A DNA stretch of 64,000 nucleotides from Methanobacterium sp. UBA353 (lineage in GTDB: Archaea > Methanobacteriota > Methanobacteria > Methanobacteriales > Methanobacteriaceae). Position 1 is the first letter of the stretch. Each line of letters begins with the position of its first letter. The stretch lies in the NCBI GenBank assembly GCA_002496805.1, contig DALO01000002.1, positions 417,730 through 481,729 on the forward strand. Reading direction: 5' to 3'. Positions 30,288-39,997 of this stretch are shown one piece after another. Below the pieces are notes generated by a model. It had not been told where the DNA came from. It was given only the letters and a program-made list of their open reading frames with translations, and did no database searches. Both the position numbers and the translations under genes were made by a program.

Positions 30288-31988
30288 ATGAAAAACAAGA
30301 AAGTAGCCTCTATCCTTCATCGAGTTGCTGATTATATGGAGATGGATGATGTTGATTTTCGTACCAAAGCCTATCACCGGGCAGCCCATACCATTGAAAC
30401 CTTGAGTGTGGATGTTGCAGATATTGCAGAACAAGGCAAACTGGAAGAACTTCCAGGCATTGGAAAACACATTCATGAAAAGATTCAGGAAATATTAGAC
30501 ACCGGAAAACTGCAGTACCTTGAAGATCTTAAAGTGAAGTTTCCAGTGGATATTAGTTCATTGAAGTCAGTGGAAGGATTGGGACCTAAGAAAATAAAAC
30601 TTTTATATCATGAATTGGGCATCAAAAATTTAGATGACCTTGAAAAGGAGGGAAAACGCCATAATATCAGAAAATTAAAAGGTATGGGGGTAAAAACTGA
30701 GGTTAAAATTCTTCAAAACATTGAATTTGCAAGAAAAAGTACTGGAAGGCAGTTACTGGGTGATTCCATTCTGTTGGCCAATGAAATTAAAAAACGAGTT
30801 GGTTCCTGGGAAGTGGTGGAACAAGTTGAAATTGCGGGTTCCATAAGACGCAGAACGGAAACAGTGGGTGATATTGATATACTAACCGTCACCAACCACC
30901 CTGACACGGTAATGGAGCTTTTCACCAACATGGACTTGGTTGATGAGGTAATAGTTAAAGGACATTCCAAATCAACAGTGCGATTGTTTAATGGGATGGA
31001 CGTGGATATGCGGGTATTCCGGGAAGAAGATTTTGGTTCGGCACTGGTTTATTTCACCGGATCCCGTGAATTTAATATTCAGTTGCGCAAAATAGCAATA
31101 TCCCAAAAAATGAAACTAAATGAGTACGGAGTTTTCGCAGATGACATCCGACTGGCTGGAAAAAGTGAAAACGATGTTTTCAAGGCATTAGGGTTGGAAT
31201 ACATTCTGCCTGAACTTCGTGAGAATACAGGGGAGATAAAAGCCGCTCAAAAAGGAAAATTACCGCGTTTGGTAAAATATGAGGATATAAAGGGTGATCT
31301 TCACCTACACAGTACTTGGAGTGATGGTAATGCCACATTACCCGAATTAGCCCAGGAAGCTATGAATAAAGGATACCAATACTTGGCAATTACCGATCAC
31401 ACCACCCTACCCGTTGCCCGGGGATTAAATGATAAAAGGCTAACCGAACAAATGGGCCAAATAGACAGAATAAACAGCGAAATTGAAGAAATAACCTTGT
31501 TAAAAGGTGCAGAAGTAAATATTAATTCTCAGGGTGAACTAGATATATCTAAAGATATTTTGGAAGAATTAGACATAGTGATTGCTTCAGTGCATTATGA
31601 TCTTCGTCAAGATCCGGATAAAATGAATACGAGGATTTTAAATGCCCTTGAAAATGAATATTTAGATATATTAGGCCATCCAACTGGACGGAAACTAAAA
31701 GAGAGGGCGGCATATAAATTAGATTTGGAACGACTATTTGAAAAAGCGGCCATGACCGGGACAGTGCTTGAAGTGAATTCACAACCAAAAAGATTGGATT
31801 TGAAGGATAAGCATGTGAAGATGGCCATTGAACACGGTTGCAAACTGTCTGTAAACAGTGATTCTCACAATTTACAGGGTTTAAATAACATGGACCTGGG
31901 TGTAGCCACTGCCCGCAGGGGTTGGGCAAGAAAAAAAGATATAATTAATACATTTTCACTTAAAAAATTGTTAAAATTGTTAAATTAA
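30288..31988 (+). CDS. polX: Family X DNA polymerase with PHP domain
   Basis: 566 residues, the normal bacterial/archaeal PolX length. Residues 1-80 are the 8-kDa-like domain with LPGIGKHIHEKI; a second helix-hairpin-helix is VEGLGPKKIKLLY (95-107). The palm has GSIRRRTETVGDIDIL, with catalytic D196, D198 and D240. The PHP domain begins at GDLHLHSTWSDG (337-348) and likely gives 3'-5' exonuclease or AP-endonuclease activity with metal ions. It fills short gaps in base-excision repair. A TATA-like AAATATACATAA about 20 bases before the ATG suggests an almost leaderless transcript. Confidence 0.93.
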   Translation: MKNKKVASILHRVADYMEMDDVDFRTKAYHRAAHTIETLSVDVADIAEQGKLEELPGIGKHIHEKIQEILDTGKLQYLEDLKVKFPVDISSLKSVEGLGPKKIKLLYHELGIKNLDDLEKEGKRHNIRKLKGMGVKTEVKILQNIEFARKSTGRQLLGDSILLANEIKKRVGSWEVVEQVEIAGSIRRRTETVGDIDILTVTNHPDTVMELFTNMDLVDEVIVKGHSKSTVRLFNGMDVDMRVFREEDFGSALVYFTGSREFNIQLRKIAISQKMKLNEYGVFADDIRLAGKSENDVFKALGLEYILPELRENTGEIKAAQKGKLPRLVKYEDIKGDLHLHSTWSDGNATLPELAQEAMNKGYQYLAITDHTTLPVARGLNDKRLTEQMGQIDRINSEIEEITLLKGAEVNINSQGELDISKDILEELDIVIASVHYDLRQDPDKMNTRILNALENEYLDILGHPTGRKLKERAAYKLDLERLFEKAAMTGTVLEVNSQPKRLDLKDKHVKMAIEHGCKLSVNSDSHNLQGLNNMDLGVATARRGWARKKDIINTFSLKKLLKLLN

Positions 31989-32020
31989 TTTTCTAAAACA
32001 TGAAAGCCTATTAAATAACT

Positions 32021-32977
32021 TCAAATCAAATCAGTAGTCTGATTAAGTAAAGATAATAACTTAGCAAGGGTAATCACATCTTCCCGGTTATGTTCTAGTA
32101 TGGGTATTAATGGCCCAATATTTCCTGTTTTTTGGTAACTACGATAAAATTCTGGTACCTTACTGCTAGGAACATCATCACACCTTTCCAAACCAAAAAG
32201 ATGTTTTTCCAGAGTCTGCAATTGGCAGTTGGGGAGTTGGTTTTTCCATTGTCTACGTGAAAAATGGTATAAATCCAAATGCTCGGTGTTGATTTTATTT
32301 TTTATCCCATGATGGTGCATCCTGTTTCTAATAAAGGGCACATCAAAGCTGCGACCGTTAAACGTAACATAAATATTATTATCATTCTGATGAGCAATAA
32401 AACTTTCTAAAACTGCTTTTTCTTCTTTCAAATCTCTTAATAAATATTGATTAATAATTAAACCATCACCAGATACTTCTGCAACACCAATAAGTATTAA
32501 AGGCACATCTTTAAGTCCAAGAGTCTCTATATCCATGAAAAGCAGGTTTTCAATTCCAGATAGTGATGATAAGAGGAGATTAAGTCTATGTGATGATGAG
32601 TACCTTGCAGTTATCCATTCCAGGATGCGAGAAATATTCCCGTTTTCAAAGCTTTCAGTAAATTCACAAGCCTTTTTTGAGAAAACCGGGTGATCTTGTA
32701 GATCCGCAATGCACAAATATCCTTCTTTTTTAAGTTTTCTTTCCTTGCATATTCCTATTCCTTTAATTAATTTTAAATCACCCAGTAAACTCTGGTCAAT
32801 CTTATTTTTAGCAGGTTTATTAATTTTTAACTTTTTTGCAGTGGTAAAACGGTAACAGGATCCATAGTTATTCTCTATTTCTTCTCCATTTTCCAAATCT
32901 TCCAATGATTTATTTTGGTAATCGTCCAGAAGCTTTTCTTTCAGTTTCTGTGGGGATTGATCGTTGCTATAGATCAT
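32021..32977 (-). CDS. YprB-like RNase H-fold 3'-5' exonuclease
   Basis: 318 residues. The C-terminal half has the DnaQ-like exonuclease acid motifs: LLFMDIETLGL (D149, E151), YVTFNGRSFDVPFI and HNREDVITLA, corresponding to ExoI, II and III of the YprB ribonuclease-H-like family. The N-terminal half is charged, with a helix-hairpin-helix-like IKGIGICKERKLKKEGY (71-87), which could bind nucleic acid. Cellular role unknown; it converges with polX, separated by 32 bases. Confidence 0.8.
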   Translation of the reverse strand: MIYSNDQSPQKLKEKLLDDYQNKSLEDLENGEEIENNYGSCYRFTTAKKLKINKPAKNKIDQSLLGDLKLIKGIGICKERKLKKEGYLCIADLQDHPVFSKKACEFTESFENGNISRILEWITARYSSSHRLNLLLSSLSGIENLLFMDIETLGLKDVPLILIGVAEVSGDGLIINQYLLRDLKEEKAVLESFIAHQNDNNIYVTFNGRSFDVPFIRNRMHHHGIKNKINTEHLDLYHFSRRQWKNQLPNCQLQTLEKHLFGLERCDDVPSSKVPEFYRSYQKTGNIGPLIPILEHNREDVITLAKLLSLLNQTTDLI

Positions 32978-33134
32978 GAATTAATGGTCTCCAATATTTC
33001 TTACTGTACTCATCATCATAAAACAGGTTTCTATTAAAACATCACTGTTCAGGACAACTATTATTTATGTTTGAGATGATATATAGCATTAATATAATAA
33101 TTATTTGATATTAATGATGAAGGAGATGCAAAAT

Positions 33135-33668
33135 TTGAAGATAAAGAAATATGGAATTTTATTAGCAGTTCTTTTGCTGGCTGTAATGGTGTCTGGATGT
33201 ACTTCAAACCAGAGTATTCCCACCAAAAATTTTTCAATAAGTGGAATGTCTTTTATGTATCCTGAATCTTGGAATGTTACCAGCCAGGAAAGTTCCAATG
33301 CAACTTTGGTAATGATAAAAAGTGAGGAATTACTATCATCTAATGGCGAGAAAGGCAATGTTGTATTGATCTTGAAGGTTTCTAATGCAAGTAAAAGTAA
33401 TATGACTCAGACCAGAGATGAATTTGCTACTCAAGCCTTATCCGGAAAAAATTTTACTAACACCACCATAAACATTGCCGGCTCAAATGCCAGCGATATG
33501 AGCTACATTGAAAATGACACTCAAAAAAATGCTTCCTATGCAAGGCTAATAGATTTTACTAAGAACGACACGCTTTATATATTGATGTTCGCTACAGTTG
33601 GTGGTTCAGATATGGATGCTGCTAAACAGTACTTTGATGTTATTGTAAAAAGTTTCAAAGTAAGCTAA
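33135..33668 (+). CDS. Secreted lipoprotein, PsbP-like
   Basis: 177 residues from the TTG at 33135, chosen since AAGGAGA is 9 bases upstream and this gives a clean signal peptide: KIKKYG, a hydrophobic core, then the lipobox VSGC with C22 as the lipid anchor. The mature part (FSISGMSFMYPESW, VNVTSQESS and later strands) resembles PsbP/MOG1-like or PA0094-like beta proteins of methanogens. It has many N-x-S/T sites and so is probably glycosylated outside the cell. No function can be assigned. Confidence 0.7.
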   Translation: MKIKKYGILLAVLLLAVMVSGCTSNQSIPTKNFSISGMSFMYPESWNVTSQESSNATLVMIKSEELLSSNGEKGNVVLILKVSNASKSNMTQTRDEFATQALSGKNFTNTTINIAGSNASDMSYIENDTQKNASYARLIDFTKNDTLYILMFATVGGSDMDAAKQYFDVIVKSFKVS

Positions 33669-33743
33669 GTAATTCGGAATACATTTAGTATCCTATTTCT
33701 TCCGGGAAACAATTTAGACATGTAGTTACATGGGGGTTTATAG

Positions 33744-34685
33744 TTGATAAAAACTCTTGTTTTATATGAAAGTAGATATAAAACAACTTGGGAAGCATCC
33801 AACATTATTTCTCTTATTATGGGACCTTCCCGTCGCTATCCAATCTCAAAATTTTCTGATGATCTCAGAGATTTTGATTTTATAGTGATAGGCACCCCCA
33901 TATACAATGGTAAGATCCATCCAAAAATGAATGTTTTCCTAGAAAAAGAACATAAATGGCTTTCTGAAAAAAAAATTGCCCTTTTTTGCACATGTTTCAA
34001 GGGGTCTGAGGGATTACGTGTTCTCAGAGAAGTTGAAGATAGTTTAGGGGATAATGTTCTGGAATTAGGTGTATTCGGTGGACGACTAAAAATGGATCGT
34101 TTGACTGATAGGGATTATCATGCTTTTGCAGAATATCTTTCCAAGGAAGGCCTACCCCCTCAGGGAATGGATTTATTTAACAAGGAAGAGATAGTTGACT
34201 GGGCTTTACGACTTAAAGATATTAAAGATGGTTTATTTGGTAAACTCCCACTTTCACAACTCAGAAAAGAAGTTGAAAACTTCCTTAAAAATCATAACAC
34301 TTGCACTCTGGCCACCGCTTCAGTGGGGCGGATAAGGGCCACACCAGTGGAATACATTTATAATCAGGGACAGATTTACATCCTAAGTGAGGGTGGAGAA
34401 AAGTTCGCCAATTTACTTTTTAGTTCAAAGATTTCAATGGCAGTTTATGAAGATTATACTGACATGAATAGTCTGTATGGGATTCAAATCACAGGACAAG
34501 CAGATATTGTTGAAGAAATGGCTGAATATAAACATGTGATTAAACTAAAAGGTATGGATATGAATTTTGTCAGATCGTTGCCTACAGATCTCCACATGAT
34601 ACGGGTGGACATGGAAAAAGTGGAACTTCTTAATTCAGACTTTAAAAAGCAGGGATACTCAACACGACAAGTTTTGAAATTTTAA
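33744..34685 (+). CDS. Flavodoxin domain fused to a pyridoxamine-phosphate-oxidase-like domain
   Basis: 313 residues, TTG start after GGGGGTTTATAG. Residues 1 to about 145 resemble a flavodoxin of the protoporphyrinogen-oxidase type (LVLYESRYKTT, IGTPIYNGKIHP, FCTCFKGSEGLRVL, LGVFGGRL). Residues about 170-313 are a split-barrel FMN-binding domain of the PNPOx family (VENFLKNHNTCTLATAS, GRIRATPVEYIY, GIQITGQADIV). Both halves are normally separate proteins that bind FMN. It may pass electrons internally between two flavins. Substrate unknown; it stands alone. Confidence 0.7.
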   Translation: MIKTLVLYESRYKTTWEASNIISLIMGPSRRYPISKFSDDLRDFDFIVIGTPIYNGKIHPKMNVFLEKEHKWLSEKKIALFCTCFKGSEGLRVLREVEDSLGDNVLELGVFGGRLKMDRLTDRDYHAFAEYLSKEGLPPQGMDLFNKEEIVDWALRLKDIKDGLFGKLPLSQLRKEVENFLKNHNTCTLATASVGRIRATPVEYIYNQGQIYILSEGGEKFANLLFSSKISMAVYEDYTDMNSLYGIQITGQADIVEEMAEYKHVIKLKGMDMNFVRSLPTDLHMIRVDMEKVELLNSDFKKQGYSTRQVLKF

Positions 34686-34846
34686 ACTGGAACCATATCA
34701 AATAATTTATATCTATGAAAATTTATGTATAACAGATTATATCCTAACTTAATTTTTGTATCATTGAAAAAATATAATTTTTTTAAAAAATTTTCCGGGA
34801 CAAAATTAAATATACAAAACGATGTATTCTAAAAATGGTGACTAAT

Positions 34847-35233
34847 GTGCGATGTCCGAAATGTGGTGTGGAATATCCAGAAGATTCTGACCGATGTATA
34901 AATTGTAATAATCCAATTAGTGAAAACTCTCAAATGACTCCGCAAGATAATGGAGCGGATATAAATGAAATTAAGAAGTCTTACTTCTTGACTAAACTTT
35001 TGGGAGTAGTTGGTATAACATTTTTCCTCCCATTAGCCATAGCTTCCGGAGTTTATTTGGTAACCAGAAAAGAAAAAAATGCCAAATATTGGGGACTTGC
35101 ATTTCTCATAATTGGGGGAATATTATGGGTTGGTGGAGCAATTATGATTTACACCATGGGATATGATAAATTCATGGCAACCTACAATATAACTAATTAT
35201 TCGAGTAATTTAACTAATTTTGGTCTAAAATAA
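34847..35233 (+). CDS. Zinc-ribbon membrane protein, function unknown
   Basis: 128 residues from the GTG at 34847 (MRCPKCG), with GGTGA five bases upstream; an ATG at 34835 exists without a ribosome binding site. The N-terminal CPKCG...CINC is a zinc ribbon. Two hydrophobic segments follow (LLGVVGITFFLPLAIASGVYL and GLAFLIIGGILWVGGAIMIY). Such zinc-ribbon two-helix proteins are common and uncharacterised in methanogens. Confidence 0.6.
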   Translation: MRCPKCGVEYPEDSDRCINCNNPISENSQMTPQDNGADINEIKKSYFLTKLLGVVGITFFLPLAIASGVYLVTRKEKNAKYWGLAFLIIGGILWVGGAIMIYTMGYDKFMATYNITNYSSNLTNFGLK

Positions 35234-35299
35234 GTTCTATAAAAATATGATTAATTTTTAAGACATATTTCAATCTAATAACAAATTGGAGATATAGAA

Positions 35300-36289
35300 A
35301 TGGAAAAAATAATACTGGGCCTTCCTAAGGGAAGTTTAAACAATGTTAACAGAGGTAACACTTATCAATTATTGGTCGATGCTGGTTACGAAGTTTTAGG
35401 ATACGAACCAGGTAAAGAAGATAATGAAATTACCATTCTGAATGACCCAGAGATAAAAGGATTCCTCACACGACCACAAAGCGCCCCAGTAGAACTGAAC
35501 AGACGAATACTGGATCTGGCAATAATAGGAGAAGACTGGGTGAGAGAAGAGTCAGTGAATGTTGAAGGAGAACTCATAAAGAAGATTGGTGACTTGAATT
35601 ACGGCCAAACCAAACTTATTGTGGCAGTGCCGAATGATGATCATTACAATTCACTCACCGAATTTTTCAGAGATAACAAAAACAGAAAAACCCCCATATT
35701 ATGTTTTACTGAGTATCCCAACCTCACAAGGCAGTTTTTTATGGAAAATGAGGGGTATCGGGAAGTATTTGGTGAAAAAAAACCACTAGTTCAGGTCAGG
35801 GGCCTATGGGATGGGGACAATGAAAAAGTCCAAGTTATTAATTCTGATGGTGCTACAGAGGTGTATATAGCTAAAGGAGCAGATCTAGTAGTGGACAACA
35901 CCCAAACTGGCAGCAGCCTTAAAAAAGCAGGTTTAAAAATTCTGGAGACCATCATGGAATCAAGTGCCGGCCTATATGCTGGTCCCAGCTGCACGCCGGA
36001 AAAAGCAGAAAAGGCGAAAATAATATTCGAACAACTATTTGGAGTCACTAAAGCCCGCAAATACTTTGATGTGAAATTCAACATAGCTAATCACAGGATG
36101 GATGAAGTAAAAGACTTCCTTCTTTCTAATGAATACTGCTCTGATGAACCTACAACAGTAGAAGGTAACAGTTTTTCCCAAGTAAACGTTTTAATCCCCA
36201 AAACTATGTTCCCAGAAATGTTAAAAGGAATAAAAAGCTTCGGAGCATCGGCTATTGTCAGAGAAAATGTTAAACAATATGTTCGATGA
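35300..36289 (+). CDS. HisG-family ATP phosphoribosyltransferase, divergent
   Basis: 329 residues, longer than the usual 285-300 of HisG long forms. N-terminal LGLPKGSL and LAIIGEDWV match the family's ALPKGRL and GITGYDWV; DNTQTGSSLKKAGL corresponds to the PRPP-binding loop; the end (NIANHRMDEVKDFL, FGASAIVRENV) matches the C-terminal regulatory domain. An insertion around residues 150-190 (EGYREVFGEKKPLVQVRGLW) is unusual. It is either the histidine-pathway HisG or a paralogue. No other his gene is near. The next gene (unknown function) follows by 51 bases and may be cotranscribed. Confidence 0.65.
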   Translation: MEKIILGLPKGSLNNVNRGNTYQLLVDAGYEVLGYEPGKEDNEITILNDPEIKGFLTRPQSAPVELNRRILDLAIIGEDWVREESVNVEGELIKKIGDLNYGQTKLIVAVPNDDHYNSLTEFFRDNKNRKTPILCFTEYPNLTRQFFMENEGYREVFGEKKPLVQVRGLWDGDNEKVQVINSDGATEVYIAKGADLVVDNTQTGSSLKKAGLKILETIMESSAGLYAGPSCTPEKAEKAKIIFEQLFGVTKARKYFDVKFNIANHRMDEVKDFLLSNEYCSDEPTTVEGNSFSQVNVLIPKTMFPEMLKGIKSFGASAIVRENVKQYVR

Positions 36290-36340
36290 ACAAAACCATT
36301 TTTTCTAAACTTTTTTAAATAAAAAAAGGGGAGTGAAACA

Positions 36341-37126
36341 TTGCAAATTAACCAATTTATGATCACACCAGCATCAGGCAAAAGACTAATTGCCAAAGCA
36401 TTAACCAATCATATTCCCGTTCAAAAAACCCTAGAATCTGGAACCTTGGTGATCATCGCGGGAACAACCAATGGTTATGTTGCAGAGGAGATTTTATCCA
36501 GCCAAGGTCAGATTGACGATTTTTCAAAGAAAAAATTTTTCAGGGGGATTGTATTACCATCATCCCAACCCAGAACCGAAAATGGTCGCCTACCTGATGA
36601 AACTGGATTTCCAGGAGATGTGGTCATAGTAGATGGCAAATGGAAAAAAGGACTCACCATATTTGATGTTGCAGATGATCTTATAGAAGGAGATATCATT
36701 CTCAAAGGAGCCAATGCACTTGATGTTAATAACAAGAAAGCCGCTATTTATATCGGCCATCCGCAAGGTGGAACCATATTAGCCTCATTAAAGGCTGTTG
36801 TTGGCCGTCGAGTTCGATTAATCCTCCCAGTTGGTCTGGAAAAAAGAGTCAACACCGACCTTGATGAGATGGCAATGAAACTTAACTCACCCGGAGCACG
36901 TGGACCCCGTTTCCTGCCAGTGGCAGGTGAAGTATTCACAGAAATCGATGCCATTTCCAGTTTAACTGGTGCAAAAGCTTATATGATAGCTGCTGGGGGC
37001 GTAGCTGGGGCAGAAGGTTCGGTATGGCTCGCAGTTAGTGGAATTAAACAGGAAGTAGAAGCTGCACAAAAATTAATAAAATCTGTATCAATGGAGCCAG
37101 CTTTTTCATTACCAAAACATGAATAA
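36341..37126 (+). CDS. Conserved methanogen-type protein of unknown function
   Basis: 261 residues, TTG start behind GGGGAGTGA. Neither a signal peptide nor a membrane segment is present. Gly-rich loops stand out: ASGKRLIAKAL (11-21), VIIAGTTNGYVAEEIL, IGHPQGGTILASLKAVVGRR and IAAGGVAGAEGSVW. They suggest a Rossmann-like or small-molecule-binding fold. I do not recognise the family. Because it follows the HisG-like gene closely on the same strand, the two could work in one pathway using PRPP, but that is inference. Confidence 0.6.
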   Translation: MQINQFMITPASGKRLIAKALTNHIPVQKTLESGTLVIIAGTTNGYVAEEILSSQGQIDDFSKKKFFRGIVLPSSQPRTENGRLPDETGFPGDVVIVDGKWKKGLTIFDVADDLIEGDIILKGANALDVNNKKAAIYIGHPQGGTILASLKAVVGRRVRLILPVGLEKRVNTDLDEMAMKLNSPGARGPRFLPVAGEVFTEIDAISSLTGAKAYMIAAGGVAGAEGSVWLAVSGIKQEVEAAQKLIKSVSMEPAFSLPKHE

Positions 37127-37254
37127 AGAAACATACATTTCGAGTGTTATTTTAGTTTAAGTATTTTTTCAGCAACAAATTTAGTATTTTTCCAGTAACA
37201 AATCAACTTCTTATGTTATAGGGCAACTTTCGGAGTTCTTCACATTCAACAATT

Positions 37255-37422
37255 TTAACAGCCAAGTATGATTTGGAGTTCAGACCCCATAGCACCTAAA
37301 ATAGTTTCGTTCTTTTTTAAGATTAAAAAATAGCTTCTTTCACATCTCAGGGTAGTGATTTTAATTTTGATTCGTTTGTCTTGTAAGGCTGCAATTATTT
37401 TGGTAATATTTTTACTCTCCAA
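37255..37422 (-). CDS. Possible 55-residue protein downstream of the Lhr helicase
   Basis: A TTG at 37422 opens a frame to a TAA at 37255 that overlaps the last codons of the helicase by 11 bases. AAGGAGA lies directly against the TTG, too close for a normal site, so the start is doubtful. The product (NITKIIAALQDKRIKIKIT, then FLILKKNETILGAMGSEL) has the alternating strand/helix composition of a real protein rather than of a shadow frame. Not a family that I recognise. Confidence 0.3.
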   Translation of the reverse strand: MESKNITKIIAALQDKRIKIKITTLRCERSYFLILKKNETILGAMGSELQIILGC

Positions 37423-39991
37423 TCTCCTTAATAATGGCCTGATGCATCCTACGGATGAACTCAATTCTCTCTTCATACTTTAAAACATCAAGATATCCCT
37501 GTGAAACCAAGTTAAAGGCGAATGGCGATGGTATTCTAGTGTCAATACGTTTGATCTCCATTTTACCATTTTCAATAAGCTTTAAGACTTTTTTAGCATT
37601 TTTAACATCCATGAAATCTTCCATAACCTCTCTTCTGGCTTCTTTGAGGATTGAAAAGTTAGAATCCAACTCTTTAACAAATTTAAGTAATATTTTACCT
37701 CTCACTTGTTGACGGCCCACTGACTTTTCCTGGCCTTTATAACGCCTTAAAATCATAAGTGACCGCCCTGCACAGTGACGAAAACGACCAGCTAATGTTT
37801 CTGTACGGTCAATGGCTTCTTGAAGATATTCCTCAAGATTTTCTGTTGTTAACTCCTGAAACGCTTCTAAACCCCCAATTTTACCCTCACTGGATAGGTA
37901 GAACCCATTATCAGATATGGAAATCATCACATCATGACGATATCTTCGTGCTATGACATAAGCCAAGGCACGGCTCAGAGCATCATTAACCCGCCTCCCA
38001 AATAATGTGTGGAATACAACGAATTTACGTCCACCAAATCCAGTGTAATACTCAACCAGGAGGGTTCTCAGGTTGGGGACTATTGCATACAGATATTGTT
38101 CTCTAAAGTATTGGTAAATTGAGTGTGCAGCATTATAATCAAGGTAAAGGTAATCGTGTATAAAATCTATTATTTCCTTTTTCGTCCTTCCTTTTTTAAA
38201 CTCCCACTCCAAAATTCCCCGGAACTTCTGGATCTCCATGGCTAAGTCAAAGGATAAGGGTAGTTGTTCTGAAAACCATGAAGGAATAGTTGGAGGTCCT
38301 GAAGCAGGGCTGACATTAACACTCATACCCCGGGCATAATTGAAACGGTAAATGCGGCCTCCCAAAACGAAACTATCACCTTTTCGGAGTTTTTCCATAA
38401 AATCTTCTTCAATACGACCCACAACCTCCCCACCACATTTCACCACCGCTGCACTACGGTCTGGAATAGTTCCAATATTGGTTGAATATAACATACGGGC
38501 TAGTTTTCCACGTCTGCCCATACGATTTTCATCCCAATCCACCCATATCTTAGCATAAACATAACGTTCCTCCAGGCGGGTGTATTCACCAGCCAGATAA
38601 CTTAAAACGCTGTGATAATCCTCTTTTTTAAGGTTACGGTAAGGATAACTCCTCCTGATAAGCTCCAAGGCGTCATCCAGATCCCATCGTTGGTCAATGG
38701 CCATACCATAAATTTGTTGTGATAAAACATCCAGACAATTCTCAGGGATATGAATCTCATCAATTTTACCTTCCAGGGCGTTTTTAAGGATGAGCGCACA
38801 TTCCACCAAATCATCACGGTCCACAACCATCATACGGCCCTTGGATTTTTCATGTAACTGGTGTCCACTTCTACCTATCCTTTGCAAAGCTCTGGAAACA
38901 GATTTAGGGCTTGATACCAGTATTACTAGGTCGATGTAACCTATGTCAATTCCTAATTCCAGACTGGTAGATGAAACAACAACCTTCAATTCACCTTCTT
39001 TTAGTTTATTTTCAGCTTCTAATCGCAACTCCCGAGAGAGACTGGAATGATGGGCCATAATGTTCTGATCATGATATCGATCAGGGTACCTTTTTTTGAG
39101 ATTGAAAACCACACTTTCTGTACCACTACGGGTGTTCGTGAAAATGAGGGTTGTCTTATGTTCTTGGATGAGTTCATGAAGCATTTTATACATTGCCTGA
39201 TTAGTTTCATCTGGACTAGTAGCGATAATATCCTTAACTGGACAGATCACTTCCATATCCAGTTGTTTAAGGTAGTTGACATCTACTATCAGGCAATCAC
39301 GTGGCTGACCATAATAATATCCTACCAGGAATTCCGCCATTCTCTCTAGAGGGTGAACTGTTGCACTGAGTCCTATTCGAACAAATCCTCCGGTTAAATG
39401 TTCCAATCTTTCCAGACTAAGACTGAGGTGAACACCACGTTTGTTTTCAGCCAAGGAATGAATTTCATCCACAATTACATAACGAACTTTAGATAATTTC
39501 TCCCTGAATTTGGGAGCGCAAAGAAGAATAGAAAGAGATTCAGGGGTAGTTATAAGGATGTGTGGTGGTGTTCTAAGCATCTTAGACCTTTCATACTGGC
39601 TAGTATCTCCTGTACGTACAGCTTTACGGATATCAAGTTTGCGTCCAGATATATTCTCGATTTCAGATAACGGTTCTTCTAAATTCTTTTCAATATCATT
39701 ATCCAGGGCTTTAAGAGGAGATATATAAAGACAGTAAACCCGATCCTCCAGCAGTTCCTGTTCAGCCAAGCGGGTTAATTCACTGATTATTGATAGAAAA
39801 GCAGTAAGAGTTTTACCAGAACCAGTTGGAGAGGATACCAGCACATTTCTTCCCTGGTGGATGTCCACAATTGATTGGCGTTGTGCCTCAGAAAATGTTT
39901 CAAACTTTCCCTGGAACCATTCTCGGGCCCAGGGATGAAGTATATTGTAAATCTCATTATCTGAGTATTTTTTTTCCTGTCGGGTTATCAT
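37412..39991 (-). CDS. lhr: Lhr-family ATP-dependent helicase
   Basis: 859 residues, the core-Lhr length. Walker A SSPTGSGKT is at 53-61, DEIH at 175-178, SATVHPLERM is motif III, and QRIGRSGH is motif VI. The C-terminal half has the Lhr winged-helix and DUF1998-like region (FVLGGRIYRF). Lhr proteins are 3'-5' DNA/RNA helicases active in repair. The gene starts 6 bases after the metallophosphoesterase gene on the same strand, a pairing also known from bacterial DNA-damage clusters. Confidence 0.92.
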   Translation of the reverse strand: MITRQEKKYSDNEIYNILHPWAREWFQGKFETFSEAQRQSIVDIHQGRNVLVSSPTGSGKTLTAFLSIISELTRLAEQELLEDRVYCLYISPLKALDNDIEKNLEEPLSEIENISGRKLDIRKAVRTGDTSQYERSKMLRTPPHILITTPESLSILLCAPKFREKLSKVRYVIVDEIHSLAENKRGVHLSLSLERLEHLTGGFVRIGLSATVHPLERMAEFLVGYYYGQPRDCLIVDVNYLKQLDMEVICPVKDIIATSPDETNQAMYKMLHELIQEHKTTLIFTNTRSGTESVVFNLKKRYPDRYHDQNIMAHHSSLSRELRLEAENKLKEGELKVVVSSTSLELGIDIGYIDLVILVSSPKSVSRALQRIGRSGHQLHEKSKGRMMVVDRDDLVECALILKNALEGKIDEIHIPENCLDVLSQQIYGMAIDQRWDLDDALELIRRSYPYRNLKKEDYHSVLSYLAGEYTRLEERYVYAKIWVDWDENRMGRRGKLARMLYSTNIGTIPDRSAAVVKCGGEVVGRIEEDFMEKLRKGDSFVLGGRIYRFNYARGMSVNVSPASGPPTIPSWFSEQLPLSFDLAMEIQKFRGILEWEFKKGRTKKEIIDFIHDYLYLDYNAAHSIYQYFREQYLYAIVPNLRTLLVEYYTGFGGRKFVVFHTLFGRRVNDALSRALAYVIARRYRHDVMISISDNGFYLSSEGKIGGLEAFQELTTENLEEYLQEAIDRTETLAGRFRHCAGRSLMILRRYKGQEKSVGRQQVRGKILLKFVKELDSNFSILKEARREVMEDFMDVKNAKKVLKLIENGKMEIKRIDTRIPSPFAFNLVSQGYLDVLKYEERIEFIRRMHQAIIKEIGE

Positions 39992-39997
39992 ATTATC

